Source: Bacteroidota bacterium (GTDB lineage Bacteria > Bacteroidota > Bacteroidia > Chitinophagales > Chitinophagaceae). Taken from it: a DNA stretch of 64,000 nucleotides. This document shows, in pieces, positions 26,601 through 37,700 of the stretch. Under the pieces are notes generated by a model, which saw nothing but the letters and a program-made list of their open reading frames with translations, searched no databases and was not told the origin of the DNA. Each line of letters begins with the position of its first letter. The first letter of the stretch is position 1. Where the stretch lies: NCBI GenBank assembly GCA_018267915.1, contig JAFDXN010000033.1, forward strand, positions 124,001 to 188,000, written 5' to 3'. The position numbers and the translations under genes are program-made.

Positions 26601-29600
26601 ATAGTTTTTCGCCTTAAGCAAACTTTCCGTTGGAATGTTGCCAAACGATAGTACAAGATCGTATGTACTTGCTGCATTCTTCTTGTACTTAAAGAAATCA
26701 AGACTGGTGTTATAAGTAGTGTTCAGATGGCTGATTATAGTTTGAATACTGCTTGATGAAATGCCAGACAGCTTAAAAAGACCATACAAATTCCTGAAGG
26801 CGGTACTATCAGCAAGCGCACAAGAAGCTATAAAATCCTGTATGTCGCTCCCCACATACTGCCTGTTCATCGTATAGTTTATGTAGTTCCAAAGCATAGT
26901 GCCATAGTAAGGATGGTCTGCGCAACACATGCCATATGCATTCAGCGTGTCATTAAAGGCATCATAAACAGTTTTGATTTCAGAGCAGGCAATGCAGTCA
27001 GGCCCGCCGCTCTCCACAGATGTATCCATCAAGGCCATACGATCGTTCCAGATAAGTAAGCGGCAAAGTCCGGAATCGGTGCCATTTACGCAAAAGACAT
27101 CAGTGGCAAAAGAATATCCGTTGATCATGCTGGGCAGCATTGTGCCTACCGCACTTCTCATGCACACTACATTCCTGGGAGACCAGTAATTCAGATCTTC
27201 CAGGGCCGGGGCACACATCCCTACTGGGTCCGATTTTTTGAACCAGAAGGATATTGAATCATTGACATTGCTGGAATCAGCCAGCATAAGCCTATACAAA
27301 TTGCTGCCCTCATGCGAATAATTTACGTTAACCGTATATGGGGAGCTCAGGCCGAGAGTGGAAATGAGTTGGTTTTCAAAAGTATTTCCCGGCGATAAGG
27401 AAATCCGCTGCATGCTTCCACCGTTGATTGCCGCAGCGATACCGCTTCGGCTAAGAAAAGAGTATGCATCCAAATAGTAACCGGACGACTTGCAAACGAA
27501 GGTGGCCCCTGCAGTCTGCGGATTCGGTAGTGGATTCATGTTCACGAGATAAGGGTTACATAAGTCATTTACAGACCCTGCATAATGCACTATTACGTTT
27601 CGGATAATGTCCGGAGTAAAGGAACTATTGACACCTGCACCGACACAATAATAATTATAAAGAGAGTCATGTATATGATTGATGACGTTTGTGTCTGTGG
27701 AGCAATTAATCAGTTTACGGGCAATTTGCGCTACCTGTGTGTCACAAAATGATAAATGATAGCCGTTATACAATTGTGTTACAGAATCAATGGAAGTGCT
27801 ATCTGTGTCGCCTGCCAGCACTGCGAAAGCCCAAAAAGGCATGGTCACACCATTATCCAAGCCGCTGAATAATTGAGCCAGCATTGCGCTATCCGTAGTC
27901 GTGGGAGAATATACTGTGGGGCCATCCACTCCTGGTGGCTGCAATACCATGCGGAATGAGTCGCAGGGTGCGCAGTGCACCGCAGTGTCCATATCTCCGA
28001 TAATTTTTTTGCGAATGCTTCGGTTACCGATGTATAAAGGTATAAGCCGCTGAAAATAGAGGTTTTGAATAGCCGGCGGAGCGGTACCAATATTATAGTT
28101 TCCGTTGGTTACTTCATTATTGAATATTTGGTCGTAGCATATACGGGACTGTGTGGTATCAACGCCCCCGCAGAATGCCATTGCAATACAAATGCTGTCC
28201 ATCCTGCGATCCGAGAACCTTGGGAATGCAAGGCTATCAAATGCTTGTGTGGGGGTCATATATGCCTGCAAGGCTGTATACATCGGGTCGTGTGTAATGA
28301 TATCCGTAAGCTTCAGGTAGCCAAGCTGGCTGGCGGTGTTATAGTCCGGTATAGACTTTAATAAGGCTTCATAATTATCGTTATCTATGGCGCTGTCGCA
28401 TTTTTTGCAATACTCGGGGTGTAATGGCAGAAGCGCCTCAGCAATATCGTCATTGAAAATATAAATAAAGGTATCTACCGGCAGATTGCCGATATTGGTG
28501 TACGGCTGGCCGTTTTTCCAAACTGTATCTGGAAATATAATATTGGAACACCACTGATATCGGAATGCACAATAATCGCCCGGAGGACCTGGCGACATAT
28601 ACGGCGGTGGATAGCTTAAACAGAAGAAATCAAATATTGAAAAGCCATTTTGAGGCAGTGGCGGAGTAATCGCATTCAAATTAGCCTCTACGGTATCGCC
28701 AAAACCTGGGTTATAATGTCCATATTTAGCCCCTGGCCATAGTTCAGCCATCATACGCCTTTTTCTTGCTTCACAAGAATTCGTATCCAAAGGACAAGGA
28801 AAATTCTTGGATTGAACCACGTTTCGAATGAACCAGTCTTCATTATGCAAACAGGTGGCGGTATCGTCCAGAAATTTATCTACTGCAACACCTACACTAT
28901 CCATATTATAGGTCATGTTCTTGCTTAGATAGTAAGCACCTGCTCCAAGGTATGCGGTATTAGCAGCGGCATTCAGGTTATTAACAACAGGAGTATGCCA
29001 TTCACCAGTTACACCTAAAGTATCCGCCTGGCTCATAAGCACGTTACCGCAATTATCGAATACCTTGTAGTCATAGCTTGCACCGATCGTCAGGTATTCG
29101 TCACCACCACACACCGGGAACGGCGGCACATTGATAGTATACTGAAGGGTATGATTACCTTCTGCCTCAACAAAAAAGCTTTTATCCAGCGACCAAATAT
29201 GATCTATGGGTACCTGGATATTTCCATCTAAAAGGTCCTCCTTGATACTTGACGCATTGGGAATCGAGTACGGGTCGATTGGGTGTGTACTGCTGTCGGG
29301 TCCCTCACCGATCATTCCCGATGCGACGGTTCTTCCTTCATTGTCCGTAATTGAATAAGAACGCTGCCTGTTAGGATCTCGCACAACTATTTTCTTATAG
29401 TATTCAGACCAACCTACCTCCGTACCAAACAAACGATTGAGTTCCGACTGCTCCGGCATGACATAGTCATAATTAGTTGTATTACTATCCGCCATCTGCA
29501 GCTTAGGTCCTGCCCCACCCTGCTTGAATATTCGTTTGTCATTTTCAGGAGATAGAATGGTATGTATAAGCGGATAACCTTCTGCGTCAGGAATGAATTT

Positions 29601-31025
29601 CTGGAAACCACTTTTATCAGCATTCTTTTTTGAATAATAGATATAAGCCCATGCCGTGCTGTCCAACGGTGACACGCTGAATTCGCCCGGACACAAACCG
29701 ATCGGAGGTAATGTATCGAAATCAGCTGCTTTGTAGGGCTTTCCGGTCGCTGAATTGATATCCAAACCATAGATATATCTGAAATTTGAATCAGGTACTG
29801 GCGTAGGTAATATGCCTATTGAGGGCCTGCCTTTAAAATCATAAATATTTTCGGTGGCAAGAGTATAATCAGGAAGGCTATTGAATTTGGTAATAGTCTC
29901 CCTGTTTTTTAACGAGCCATCGAAATAATTCATGACCTGTTTATATTTTCCCCCCTCAGCAAAACTGACAGTATATTGCCAGTTGAGGCTGTCTTGCGCA
30001 TGCGACTGGGAAATATGGTAATAATTTGTTCCTGAAGTAAGCGACGAAATTAGACCGCTATTGTTCGTTACCGACCAGTCCGTGTAAACCGGAGCGTTGT
30101 ATGTTACGGAATCGGGTCTTATGATTCGTGCTCGAAAAACAAGATAACCACGCTCGTACACTACAGGAATTTCATATGATTTATTGCTGGTAATAATCCT
30201 GGTTGCGTTATTCTTAAAATCATATTGTAGCTGGGTAGTCGATAAAGTACCCGGTCCCGTACCGAAAGTATAGTCATAGTCATCTACGTATGTCCATTCC
30301 AGTTCGTACATGCCTGGAGTAGGTTTAGGAACCGCCACGGTATCCCAGAACGCGACTTTTAAAGTGCTTTTGTTGCTGTTATATGCGGAAGTAATATTTG
30401 AGGGTGGATAAGTTCCACCATATGGACTCTTATCATATCGTTGCTGCCAGATCTCTGCCTCGACATCGGAGTTGTAACCCGGTATAGAATATCCCACAGG
30501 CATGCTGCTCAGATGTACCGGATAGGGAGCTATGGTTTCGCTCCGGTCAATAATGTCGGTGATCACCAACATTATTTTGTGATAGTTGCTGAATTTATGA
30601 TAATGTTTGTCCTGATAGGGTGATAAGCTGTCGGGACGATATGTTATCGATAAGGTATCAAGAAACGATCCAGCGGCGGTGTTAGGGCTAGCAGGATTAG
30701 TATAGTAGTACACTTTAAGGCAAACCTGATAGTTATAGATGCTTGCACTGATCACCGTGTCATTGTCGACGTAAAACTTTGCGAAGTCATGTAGACTCTT
30801 GATTTTATAACTACTCCACCATGAAGGATTTGTATTCATAAAGGTCCACATATCCGTTTCCACCTTTATCGTGTCTGGAAAGCCATGAGCTACGATAGCG
30901 CCTATGCTCTTCTTGTTGGAAAAGCGGCGATCCGGAAATTCAAATTGCTGCGCGGACATTTGAAACGTCGCAAGCATGAAGAATGCCGCTAGCAGAATAC
31001 GGAGAAACCTAACGCTTGAATTCAT
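20661..31025 (-). CDS. Giant RHS/YD-repeat protein with variable toxin-like C-terminus
   Basis: 3454 residues. A signal peptide (MNSSVRFLRILLAAFFMLAT) is followed by a very long N-terminal half. About residue 360 it carries WQYTVSFAEGGKYKQVMNYF and DFKGRPSIGILPTP, typical of Bacteroidota RHS proteins. YD repeats cluster at about 1900-2460 (YDAVGRVVYSQND, YDADNRLTKVETS, YDPLNRITNGQYY, YDEIGRLIHERR). The RHS-associated core FREYDPRIAFFWSVDPLT, then YSPYQFAGNTPIQAID, lies at about 3185-3225. Everything after it (~230 residues) is a different, Lys/Glu-rich domain with TLGHEVAQHLID near 3370, a His-Glu-x3-His arrangement that resembles but does not match the zincin HExxH. The RHS shell normally encloses and then releases such a tail. 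Confidence 0.85.
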   Translation of the reverse strand: MNSSVRFLRILLAAFFMLATFQMSAQQFEFPDRRFSNKKSIGAIVAHGFPDTIKVETDMWTFMNTNPSWWSSYKIKSLHDFAKFYVDNDTVISASIYNYQVCLKVYYYTNPASPNTAAGSFLDTLSITYRPDSLSPYQDKHYHKFSNYHKIMLVITDIIDRSETIAPYPVHLSSMPVGYSIPGYNSDVEAEIWQQRYDKSPYGGTYPPSNITSAYNSNKSTLKVAFWDTVAVPKPTPGMYELEWTYVDDYDYTFGTGPGTLSTTQLQYDFKNNATRIITSNKSYEIPVVYERGYLVFRARIIRPDSVTYNAPVYTDWSVTNNSGLISSLTSGTNYYHISQSHAQDSLNWQYTVSFAEGGKYKQVMNYFDGSLKNRETITKFNSLPDYTLATENIYDFKGRPSIGILPTPVPDSNFRYIYGLDINSATGKPYKAADFDTLPPIGLCPGEFSVSPLDSTAWAYIYYSKKNADKSGFQKFIPDAEGYPLIHTILSPENDKRIFKQGGAGPKLQMADSNTTNYDYVMPEQSELNRLFGTEVGWSEYYKKIVVRDPNRQRSYSITDNEGRTVASGMIGEGPDSSTHPIDPYSIPNASSIKEDLLDGNIQVPIDHIWSLDKSFFVEAEGNHTLQYTINVPPFPVCGGDEYLTIGASYDYKVFDNCGNVLMSQADTLGVTGEWHTPVVNNLNAAANTAYLGAGAYYLSKNMTYNMDSVGVAVDKFLDDTATCLHNEDWFIRNVVQSKNFPCPLDTNSCEARKRRMMAELWPGAKYGHYNPGFGDTVEANLNAITPPLPQNGFSIFDFFCLSYPPPYMSPGPPGDYCAFRYQWCSNIIFPDTVWKNGQPYTNIGNLPVDTFIYIFNDDIAEALLPLHPEYCKKCDSAIDNDNYEALLKSIPDYNTASQLGYLKLTDIITHDPMYTALQAYMTPTQAFDSLAFPRFSDRRMDSICIAMAFCGGVDTTQSRICYDQIFNNEVTNGNYNIGTAPPAIQNLYFQRLIPLYIGNRSIRKKIIGDMDTAVHCAPCDSFRMVLQPPGVDGPTVYSPTTTDSAMLAQLFSGLDNGVTMPFWAFAVLAGDTDSTSIDSVTQLYNGYHLSFCDTQVAQIARKLINCSTDTNVINHIHDSLYNYYCVGAGVNSSFTPDIIRNVIVHYAGSVNDLCNPYLVNMNPLPNPQTAGATFVCKSSGYYLDAYSFLSRSGIAAAINGGSMQRISLSPGNTFENQLISTLGLSSPYTVNVNYSHEGSNLYRLMLADSSNVNDSISFWFKKSDPVGMCAPALEDLNYWSPRNVVCMRSAVGTMLPSMINGYSFATDVFCVNGTDSGLCRLLIWNDRMALMDTSVESGGPDCIACSEIKTVYDAFNDTLNAYGMCCADHPYYGTMLWNYINYTMNRQYVGSDIQDFIASCALADSTAFRNLYGLFKLSGISSSSIQTIISHLNTTYNTSLDFFKYKKNAASTYDLVLSFGNIPTESLLKAKNYIADDSAGLSYTYRYGKSLGNDTLAVVFVPSDINSSTWLPPLITDMGGDFQSKDSADVTVVFSIDPAATTMAYKEYFIKNQSGLPFYKLVQYTDTLNKILYTNTYGVQTFSQYNPFINQDYNRQEKKDFLTYNYGFNDSVHYMILKKLGADSLKANIANYASKNVTYQNPYVINDDGDLFISTNQFADPGFAIADSVIAAVTRVHAALDAFHQPVANRLFFYNVNQRISPPSPGPTSGDSLNVYRCGDDKTYWYRYFKHDKLYNMYIQIPDFVQNSPDWLYYPGSFKVGQGDGTIYRFNVSVTNPSYPGLKVALYGYTDFSMGTVLDMRKSLLCLGQFDGVDVPDTTTCERYTLTDAIQEGKHDYLIYRDSVKQKTVSDYVAFLDTSITEEMYLTSRDQKYHFTIYYYDRAGNLIRTVPPAGVRRMDTTMTLNDSINDDRDGSIIEAATMPVHYKSSFYTYNSINNVVKQITPDGGTTDYYYDAVGRVVYSQNDHQRPYGTVAYTLYDAQGRIIETGELYDACPPTCVSCIPGLLSNITNSANYTWQETYNFIIGRKRSQVVATRYDDESMNLDTVAGMTRQQNLRKRVSAVKFFPTLLANQLGNNTNTSYTHATYYSYDIAGNVKTLTHDYPDMPLPIHRYKRIDYDYDMLSGKVNMLSYNRGIGDQFYQRYSYDADNRLTKVETSNDGIYWDDDADYKYYKHGPMARMELGDRRVQALDYAYTIQGWIKSLNSDITDTAYDMGGDGKKNSIFPPDAFSYGLDYFPNDYKPIGDSAVMHIAAIGKGLYNGNIARQNTSLMPLPSLNKEYRYDPLNRITNGQYYNINRNSNNALTATNAYKNHYTYDEDGNFQTLKRYGGVIATGQYSGVIMDSLTYWTQPHKNQLFDVLDSADNSYGSLDIQKHTHPDVPLFYYDEIGRLIHERRTLTNQDSIHWSLYNKVNQLSTLDGPRMGFSYDGAGNRLTKTNYSYGDSSSGINTDYYVRDASGNILAILNYDEQHKMKSVPIVLVWTDILHLANNNPHVISPYVFNGDFAHDVVRQASLNATLTNNILSPLNASLLIFNDPSVLLNPCIQPPILIHDVAVYGPTPLVHGLEADMPRDLAEHVFRPYDIDTVITIDTTGGDTTYVLHADTIGRVRTAMDYWIAKWPSAYDSLCHVVGLGLGDTLINDSIRHYHEDSLLVYKPYFIDYAGMLLGGSYDSANFASRDSLVFAWLRDSVVYMADTFTSGGSSGTMGGVTGVYPLPTWTDVQWQGLLRHLYDTTALADSDRLAFGNSAVAAGIDISYLESIAGTEHMLDLAYRMNPDSFLSKWLAVASDTDVAYALSAMPNMTAAKAANDMAAIGLHVGMATTLENVLVSQRFGLSEHHLYGTGRLGIRDYAVQFGSSWSWNDTTGYVSPDSAYVNTRVPWRSLAMGDFMLNDVTEPVWSHLDLGKWYTTRILGLKRYELNSHLGDVQATVLDKTTRKWNPTFTQLLYTHADISTMTDYYPYGMPMPARTIITDSIIIEQAPPVDQFMMYNPDSSLLPDNYPAQQAFALGNWSQWPQDTVQVGHLNWLGTGSGLQVVCDTFLGSAPSPYGTKLYMHTDSGKHYTLRLLMDVNNAGVLGAVVYVNHPSGGSSTTTLATQSIPASGGYTINFTAVDDTTWLAVGSPAMGKTKSFRIAAARMNNVIQTIIANGFLIPGYYGKRNYRFAYNNKEKVSEISGEGNHYVYGFREYDPRIAFFWSVDPLTAKYPWYSPYQFAGNTPIQAIDVEGAEELKVTQPATAFYGRIFLVVQKSEELKRLTMSISRPDRAEKQLVYLTVNRYPNSVGEHGFTTSQNIKPLAQSMVAFDQAVSSGAWKNVENKEELIERYNSNKAYFENLNIDYNEVANAKQAEVFAVSVYSDEAEHAFRGSAKTLGHEVAQHLIDKLNHLQKTAVQQHMENYDIKEGSAEYTKYNIEGGSSPNDEDVKPNSPAGKLNQAIDKAVDKTFPNEK

Positions 31026-31030
31026 AGAAA

Positions 31031-31735
31031 TCAGATGTGTTGAATAAGTTTATAATGAGTGTACTTCTTAAGGGCTATCTTTCCATTTTTGTAATCGAAG
31101 TAGTCGCTGATATTTACTGATTCTTCATTGCCTTTTGTTACAAAATCCGTGGCAGTCATTATTTGCTTTGCATAGCTTTCTTCAAATGACTTTTTATCAA
31201 TATCGTAGAGCACATCTGACTCGATGCGATAGAGCTTCGGAAGTTTTTTGCTCATATCGTATTCCAGGTAGATCCGCTTCAGCAGCAAGTCCTTTCCAAA
31301 GGTGATATCTATCTTAACGACTTTCCCCTCTGTATTGCTTCTTATATTGCCATATTTATTGAGCAGACTATCAGGCAATATGTTCATTCGCTGGTCAGAT
31401 ATTTTCCTTTTAGCTGCGTCACGGACCTTGTCAAGGTTTATGATGTAAACGGTTTTACTGGAATGATCTGCCTTGTAATACCATGATTTCGTCTGAAAAA
31501 TCGTCTGCTGCGGACTTGATTCCTTGTAAATATTGTTCGAACTGCTAACCTTTCCTTTCAGGATATTATTTGTACCATCCGGGTAGCTTTGCTTCACGGT
31601 ATATTCATAGCTGAAATTATCCATAGCGCTTAGTTCCCGTCTGACCATATCTACCTGCGGGGGCAATGTTTTTTGCGCCTCACTGTTGATAGAAAACAGT
31701 AAGCCGGCCAATCCGATTATCTGTCGTATATGCAT
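31031..31735 (-). CDS. Exported LolA-like unknown protein
   Basis: A 234-residue protein with a signal peptide (MHIRQIIGLAGLLFSINSEAQ). The rest is a series of long beta strands: FSYEYTVKQSYPDGTNNIL, GKVSSSNNIYKES, KSWYYKADHSSKTVYIINL. That pattern recalls the half-barrel of LolA/outer-membrane lipoprotein sorting proteins and related Bacteroidota proteins, but I see no decisive motif. It sits between the two giant RHS-type genes with 4-5 nt gaps on both sides, so it is certainly co-transcribed. A periplasmic carrier or chaperone for the large exported proteins is plausible. Confidence 0.55.
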   Translation of the reverse strand: MHIRQIIGLAGLLFSINSEAQKTLPPQVDMVRRELSAMDNFSYEYTVKQSYPDGTNNILKGKVSSSNNIYKESSPQQTIFQTKSWYYKADHSSKTVYIINLDKVRDAAKRKISDQRMNILPDSLLNKYGNIRSNTEGKVVKIDITFGKDLLLKRIYLEYDMSKKLPKLYRIESDVLYDIDKKSFEESYAKQIMTATDFVTKGNEESVNISDYFDYKNGKIALKKYTHYKLIQHI

Positions 31736-31739
31736 TCGT

Positions 31740-34700
31740 TTATTTTTTCACGTTGGCTGTTCTTGATTCCTGAACAGAGAGTATCCCCCGCTCGGTTTCC
31801 TTGTTTATCCTGACTAATTGCCCCTCGTTATCGTACTCATACATGGTCGCGAAATTGTTTTCATCCAGTGTGGCAATGAGTTTCTGGTTAATAGAGTTGT
31901 ATACAAAAGCTTTCATATTGCCATCTGCAGGGAAGGCTCTCATGTCGTCATAATAGAAATCCGATGGCAACGTGATGGAAACCTTGTTGCCGAAGAGGGA
32001 AATATTGATCGTACCTTCGTACAGGCGCCAGCCATCAATAATATTTGATTTGGCCGCTAAAGTAACTGCGGTAAACGGAATCTCGCTATTAAATATATTA
32101 TATTGGCGGACAATAATATTGTTCGTTGTGCCCTTTACCCACATGCTGATGATGTACTTTTTCTGTTTGACAAACAAGAATGTATTTAAGTGGCTATCTA
32201 AGTAGGGAGTGGTGTAGACGTCTATTTTACCATCGCCGCCGGATACTTTTAGCGAATATTGCCCGGTATGACTTTCGGTTTTGGTCAGTGAACAATGTGA
32301 ACCCGTAATACCCGTAGAGTCAAGGATTTGATAAGGGTTGAGATAGGATGGTGTAGCGACCAGATTAAACAGAGAACGCACCGGCGAATAGTTGAATGCC
32401 CAATCCTGCAAATACAGGGTCCGGTAATCCTCGAAGCTTTCCGAAAGCAATTCGTATTGCTTTGCATTAGATGCAACAGCTACAGGTTGCGTATAATTGA
32501 AGCCAAAAATCGCAGACGATGGGATAACAAGGGCATCCTGGTCCTCCAGTTCATTCCCCCAGGTATTGTACGCATTTACCGTTTGCGTGGGTTTCCATGG
32601 TACGGTTATAGCCTGGGTAATGGCCGCTGGATTAACTGTTACAGGAGCATAGGTTTTATTAGATGGAGTGTAGGGCACTGGCGAATATGGCGACCACGCC
32701 ATTGTATTCATCATCCAATAATTCATGGAAATCGGGAATGTACCATCTAAACGGTCGTGATTTGCGGAATAATCGCGATTGATCAGATAAGTCAGCTTTT
32801 GCGCTTCGCGGAAATTTCCTTTGTAACCATATACATATTTATTATAGTCGGTAGTATTGATATTATTCAGATCCCGTGTGGCATGCCATGGAAATATCTT
32901 TCCTAACTCATCTGAAAATGTTGTAACGGTGGTTGCTATAGCTTTGTTCCAGTTAAAGAAATTTGGTGTATTGATTTGCAAGGTATCCAGGGCTTTTGTC
33001 ACTTGCATCGGCGGATTCAACATGTTCCTGTAACCAGATCGTATAACCTTCACATAAATGCGACTGCCATTATACAAGGCACTGCGTACAACGGAAGGGA
33101 ATGACCCGTACCGGGTATTGACCAATATCTGGTCGCCATTAAAACCATACACCCACATTTTAAAAGTGTAGTCAACATTCGTCACTAACTTTACCCTACA
33201 TAAAAGCTCATCGCCTATCTCAAATGGAGCTTTATTCATATTAGCTAAAGTAGCTAGTGCCATCGTGTCGCAAGTTGGAGGGCCGGCAATAGGTGCTATG
33301 TTAAAATTATCCACCGGAGCAGGGAAATTGGGACAATATAGACTATCTTCATACAATATATTTCGCGACGCCGGGCCCATCCCTCGGTATGCCCAATAAG
33401 CGGGATAGCTCATATTATACTCAGGGTCTCTGAACTCATTGTTGTTTTTAGTTAACAATACTTCCCCGCTTTCACGATCATAGAGCTGATTTTCTTTCAG
33501 GTATTTTGCGCCCTCTTTGATCGTTTCAACAGATTTTAGAATACCATACTGCTGTACAACCTTTGTACTAACAAGCGATTTAAATGTTCTTTCGTGATCT
33601 CCGGACGGGAAGAAAGCTGTCGGAATGGGTATAGGAATGACCCATACAAGGAAGGTATTTAAATTAGCTTGCACAAAGGCTGTATGCGTATGCTCTTCTT
33701 TGCTTCTGCTATCCACAGTTAGATCGATGTCTTCTCCCAAGAGAGCGTCCCGCCTTTTGAATACGTGATTGTCTTTATCGTAATCGGCTACGGGAACACT
33801 ATTATTTAAGGTTGTACCATTAGCGTTGTATGTAAACGACTGACCTGTAACCAGTGTTTTCTCATTGCCCTTTAAAGCATAGTTGCGAATAGCTTTCGGC
33901 TTACCATGCATATCGTTCATAATAATAGAGTAAGCCTGGGTAGCCGTAAGGCTTTCCTTACTTTTCAAGAGCTTGTGCTCATTCTCTTCCCATTTGCTGG
34001 CCCCCGTATGCTCTACACGAATCGGGAAATCCTTTGCCGTATAAAACTCATATTCGTCCTGTGTCTGTGCAGACCTTGCCACCCCCTTATGAATATTAGT
34101 CACTGTAACAGCACTATAGCCAACACTGGGATTAGGAAAAAGAGATTCGCCTATGGGTTCCTCTTGGAAAAGTTCGAGAGGATCATTGGGTGGGAAATGC
34201 CCGCCATTTGTAGCGGTATAGTTAGCCGGCATTCTGAAAGGATTCTCATCACCACCGATCAGTGGCTCATAGCTGGCGACACCACTGCTGATCTTACCGT
34301 AGCCTGGCTTGTCGGTTGTATAATCGTATTGATTACCGAATTCACCGCTGCTACTATTGCCGCCTGCCATCGAGCTCCAGGAATCGTTGATCTTAATTTG
34401 CTTTACCCTTGAACCGCCACCGCTCTTTTTTAAACCGGGAGAACAAAGCCGGATGAAGCTTCTGCTCTTGTTATAATTCTTGGCCTTGCCTTCATTTACA
34501 AATCTTTCCAGAGGGTTCTTGGCAATATTGATGATGTCTCCAAAAGCACTTACCAGTCCTTGAAGGATATTTTCCAATGCCGACTCATCCGGGTCAGATC
34601 CTGGATAGAATAAATGAGAAAGATAGTACCGTCCCATATTTAAGCCGGTATAAGTAATGGGACTAAGCCTTGCACTCGATCCCTGCGGTGTTTTAGCACT

Positions 34701-37700
34701 TACTTTCACATAGCCATAGTCCGTGTTATTACCACAAACACCAATACTCTCTACGTTCGCATACCCCCTTACAAATTCATAGGCCCCCTTGCTGGCAATG
34801 TCCACTCCGAAATTATAATAAAGCAAAGACTGACCATCCAGGTAGCATTGCTGCATATTACCTGCGGCGATCTCATCAGCTATCCTTCTCTTAAAATAAA
34901 TGTATGTAAAAGGAGAATTCTTGTCGGTATACAAAGTATAATCATTTGGATAATAATTTGCCGACGCGCCAACGCCTTGAACCGGGAACATTTCCATCGC
35001 CCGTTTGTCTTGCACAAAGGCATAATCATCACTTTCAAAATCAACGGAGATTGTGCCGCCGGATGGTAATGTAATTTTATTAAGCAACCAGGCTGAGGCG
35101 TTCTGATTATTGTTAGCGTTTTGATCTACATACGGAAACTCATAATTCGGAGCTGCTGTATTATTGATTTTATAATTACCCCACCTATCTTTGCTGGCAA
35201 TGCTGTAAGAAGGATTGAAACTGCTATAATCGAACTGGTAAGGACTTAGCAGGTTCTTATCCGAGTTCCCATAGCGCATATATATCTTTTTCAGCGTCAG
35301 CTTGCCGCCATTTATACTTCCGTCACCATTTGTTGTGGCGTCAGAATTGGGCGTACTACCACAGAGAGAATAATTGTATTCGAAATAGATGCTCTTTATA
35401 GGAACGGCGTTCCCCTGGTTAATGAACCGATCATGTTTGTTATAAAGAACTATTGAATCCAGCTTGTAAGACGATGCTCTGCTATTATGCGCGATATTAT
35501 TATTGTATGGTTCGCTGGCATAACTCCCCGATGTGTAGATACTGCTCATATTGAATAAACTTCCTTCAGCACCTTTGCCATCAAGTCGTGGTGACGTATA
35601 AAACTCAGCTACAAAGTTTTTGGTTTCCATCGAATGCAGATACCATTCTTCCTTTGAACCTTCAACATAGCTGGCTTTATCATCTTTTTTGTCGCAATAA
35701 AAACCCGGGCTGTATTGCGCTGTGTTAGGAGCATAGGGAGACTTCCACCTGTAATCGCTTTCCTTACGTGAGTAATTGAATTTTTCATAGGTACCTAAAT
35801 CATCATCGCTGGGGCCATTACCGGTGACATCTACATAATCGGCGGAATAAATATCTGTCAGCAAAAAGCTGTGAGCGTACGCGGGAGTAACGGCCGAAGA
35901 ATAATAATTTTCCTGTCCATCGCCATTAGTAACGTTATCCTGACCACTGCTATAAGTAGTCGTTCCCTCGGCACTATTAACGTTACTTGGGTTTTCGACG
36001 CTAAATGTTGCCTCCTTTTGAATATTATTCAGTGCGGGTAAGCCATAAACGTAACGGCTGCCGTCTTTATTCACTTCTATAATCTCCCCGATACGGCTAT
36101 TGGGTCTGGTTGTTGAATTTGTCCGATCAATTAAATTTTTTGATGCCGAAGGACCATTTTTCAAGCCCTCAGCATCCGTATAATCCTGGATCTGCTTCAT
36201 TGAAAAGCTCATTTCGGGAATGGCAGCTTCCTCGGATGTAAGAAAATAAACAAGATTGCCACGCGGATCTCTCTTCTTATAGGTCGGGTCTTTGAGTACC
36301 GGAAGATTTGAAAAATTATCCGGTGTCAACGGAAAAGGATGCGTATTGTTTATCAAACTATAATAATCTTGAGGCGCTTCAGTCAACTCACCAGCTTGTT
36401 TGAAATACACGTTTTCAAACACGGTTCCCATCTTCTTTTTTGTGAATCTTCTCATAGCATCGCTCCAAGGACCCGATTTCATATCGTTGGTAAAATGTGT
36501 ATAGTTGCCGCCAAGTTCAAACAGCTGTCCAAGACCTGCTTCAAGGCCGCCAGATTTGGTATCACTATGTGAGATAAGCGTAGGATCATAGACAACGCCG
36601 TTGTCATTTCTTACTGGTCTGAAGATACCTCCGCTTCCTTGAGCACTGACCGAATAAACATCATAAGTTGTGGCGGCAGACGGCAGGTACTGCATGGTCT
36701 TATTGAAATTTCCGTCCTTGTCTCTTGTAAAGTCGAGAATATCCATATTTTCCGTATTCTGGGCATTCTGCAGGTACATATACCCGTATGAATGTCTGCT
36801 TCCATCCTCATCGTATGTAAGCTTGCTCATGGTAAGACTCATGTTACCAAATATATAGCAGCCATATACTTCACCACCTACTCCAATCGAAGCACCAAAT
36901 CCGGACATGGTGGATGCGTTAGTGATTACGGGCACATAATTCTGTAGCCCTATCGGTATCGACGTGGAATAGAGATTTCCCCCGCCCGCCAGCTTTTTTC
37001 CATTAAAGGCTGTCTGATAGTTGGCACTGATCCCAATATTGACATCCTTCATTCCATTCCTTGTATTATAACCACTGGACACGTTAACACCCACACCGGC
37101 ACAAAAGTCCCTTGACACAGCATTAGAAGTAGAATATCCGAGGCCCGCACTGTAATCTATATCCGCTCCGTTTTGCGAACTGACACTCATGTTGACACCG
37201 GCGGACGCATAACCAAAGGCGCTGAAGCTTACTCCGGTATGCAAGTTGACGCCCAGCCCACGATAATTACTTGAGGTCACAGCAAATCCAGCAGCGAGGT
37301 CGAGGCCTGCACCAAAAATCTCAAAGGTGGCATCGGAACCAACTACCAGATTTTTTTCCGGCTTGATATGCAGCTTTCGTTCGAGTATATCTCCGTCAAA
37401 ATCATCCGGTACACCTCGGACAGCACGATTGATCACCCCAGGGTTAATATTCCATCCTAATCCAACCCAACTAGCTTCTTGTTCCACGTTTACTCCGCTA
37501 TGGTAAGAGATATTGATCGGATAACCCTCTACATCCAATAAGGGTACATTGTAGACAAAGTCCCCAGTAAAAAGATCTACCATATCGGTAGTACCGACAG
37601 GTTCAAAGCTTTGCACTTCTGGCTGGGAAGGCCCGGATGTCAGCGCAAGGGCTCTTATAGGATAAACAATTTGAAAACCGAGACTAAATATCAGTGTCAG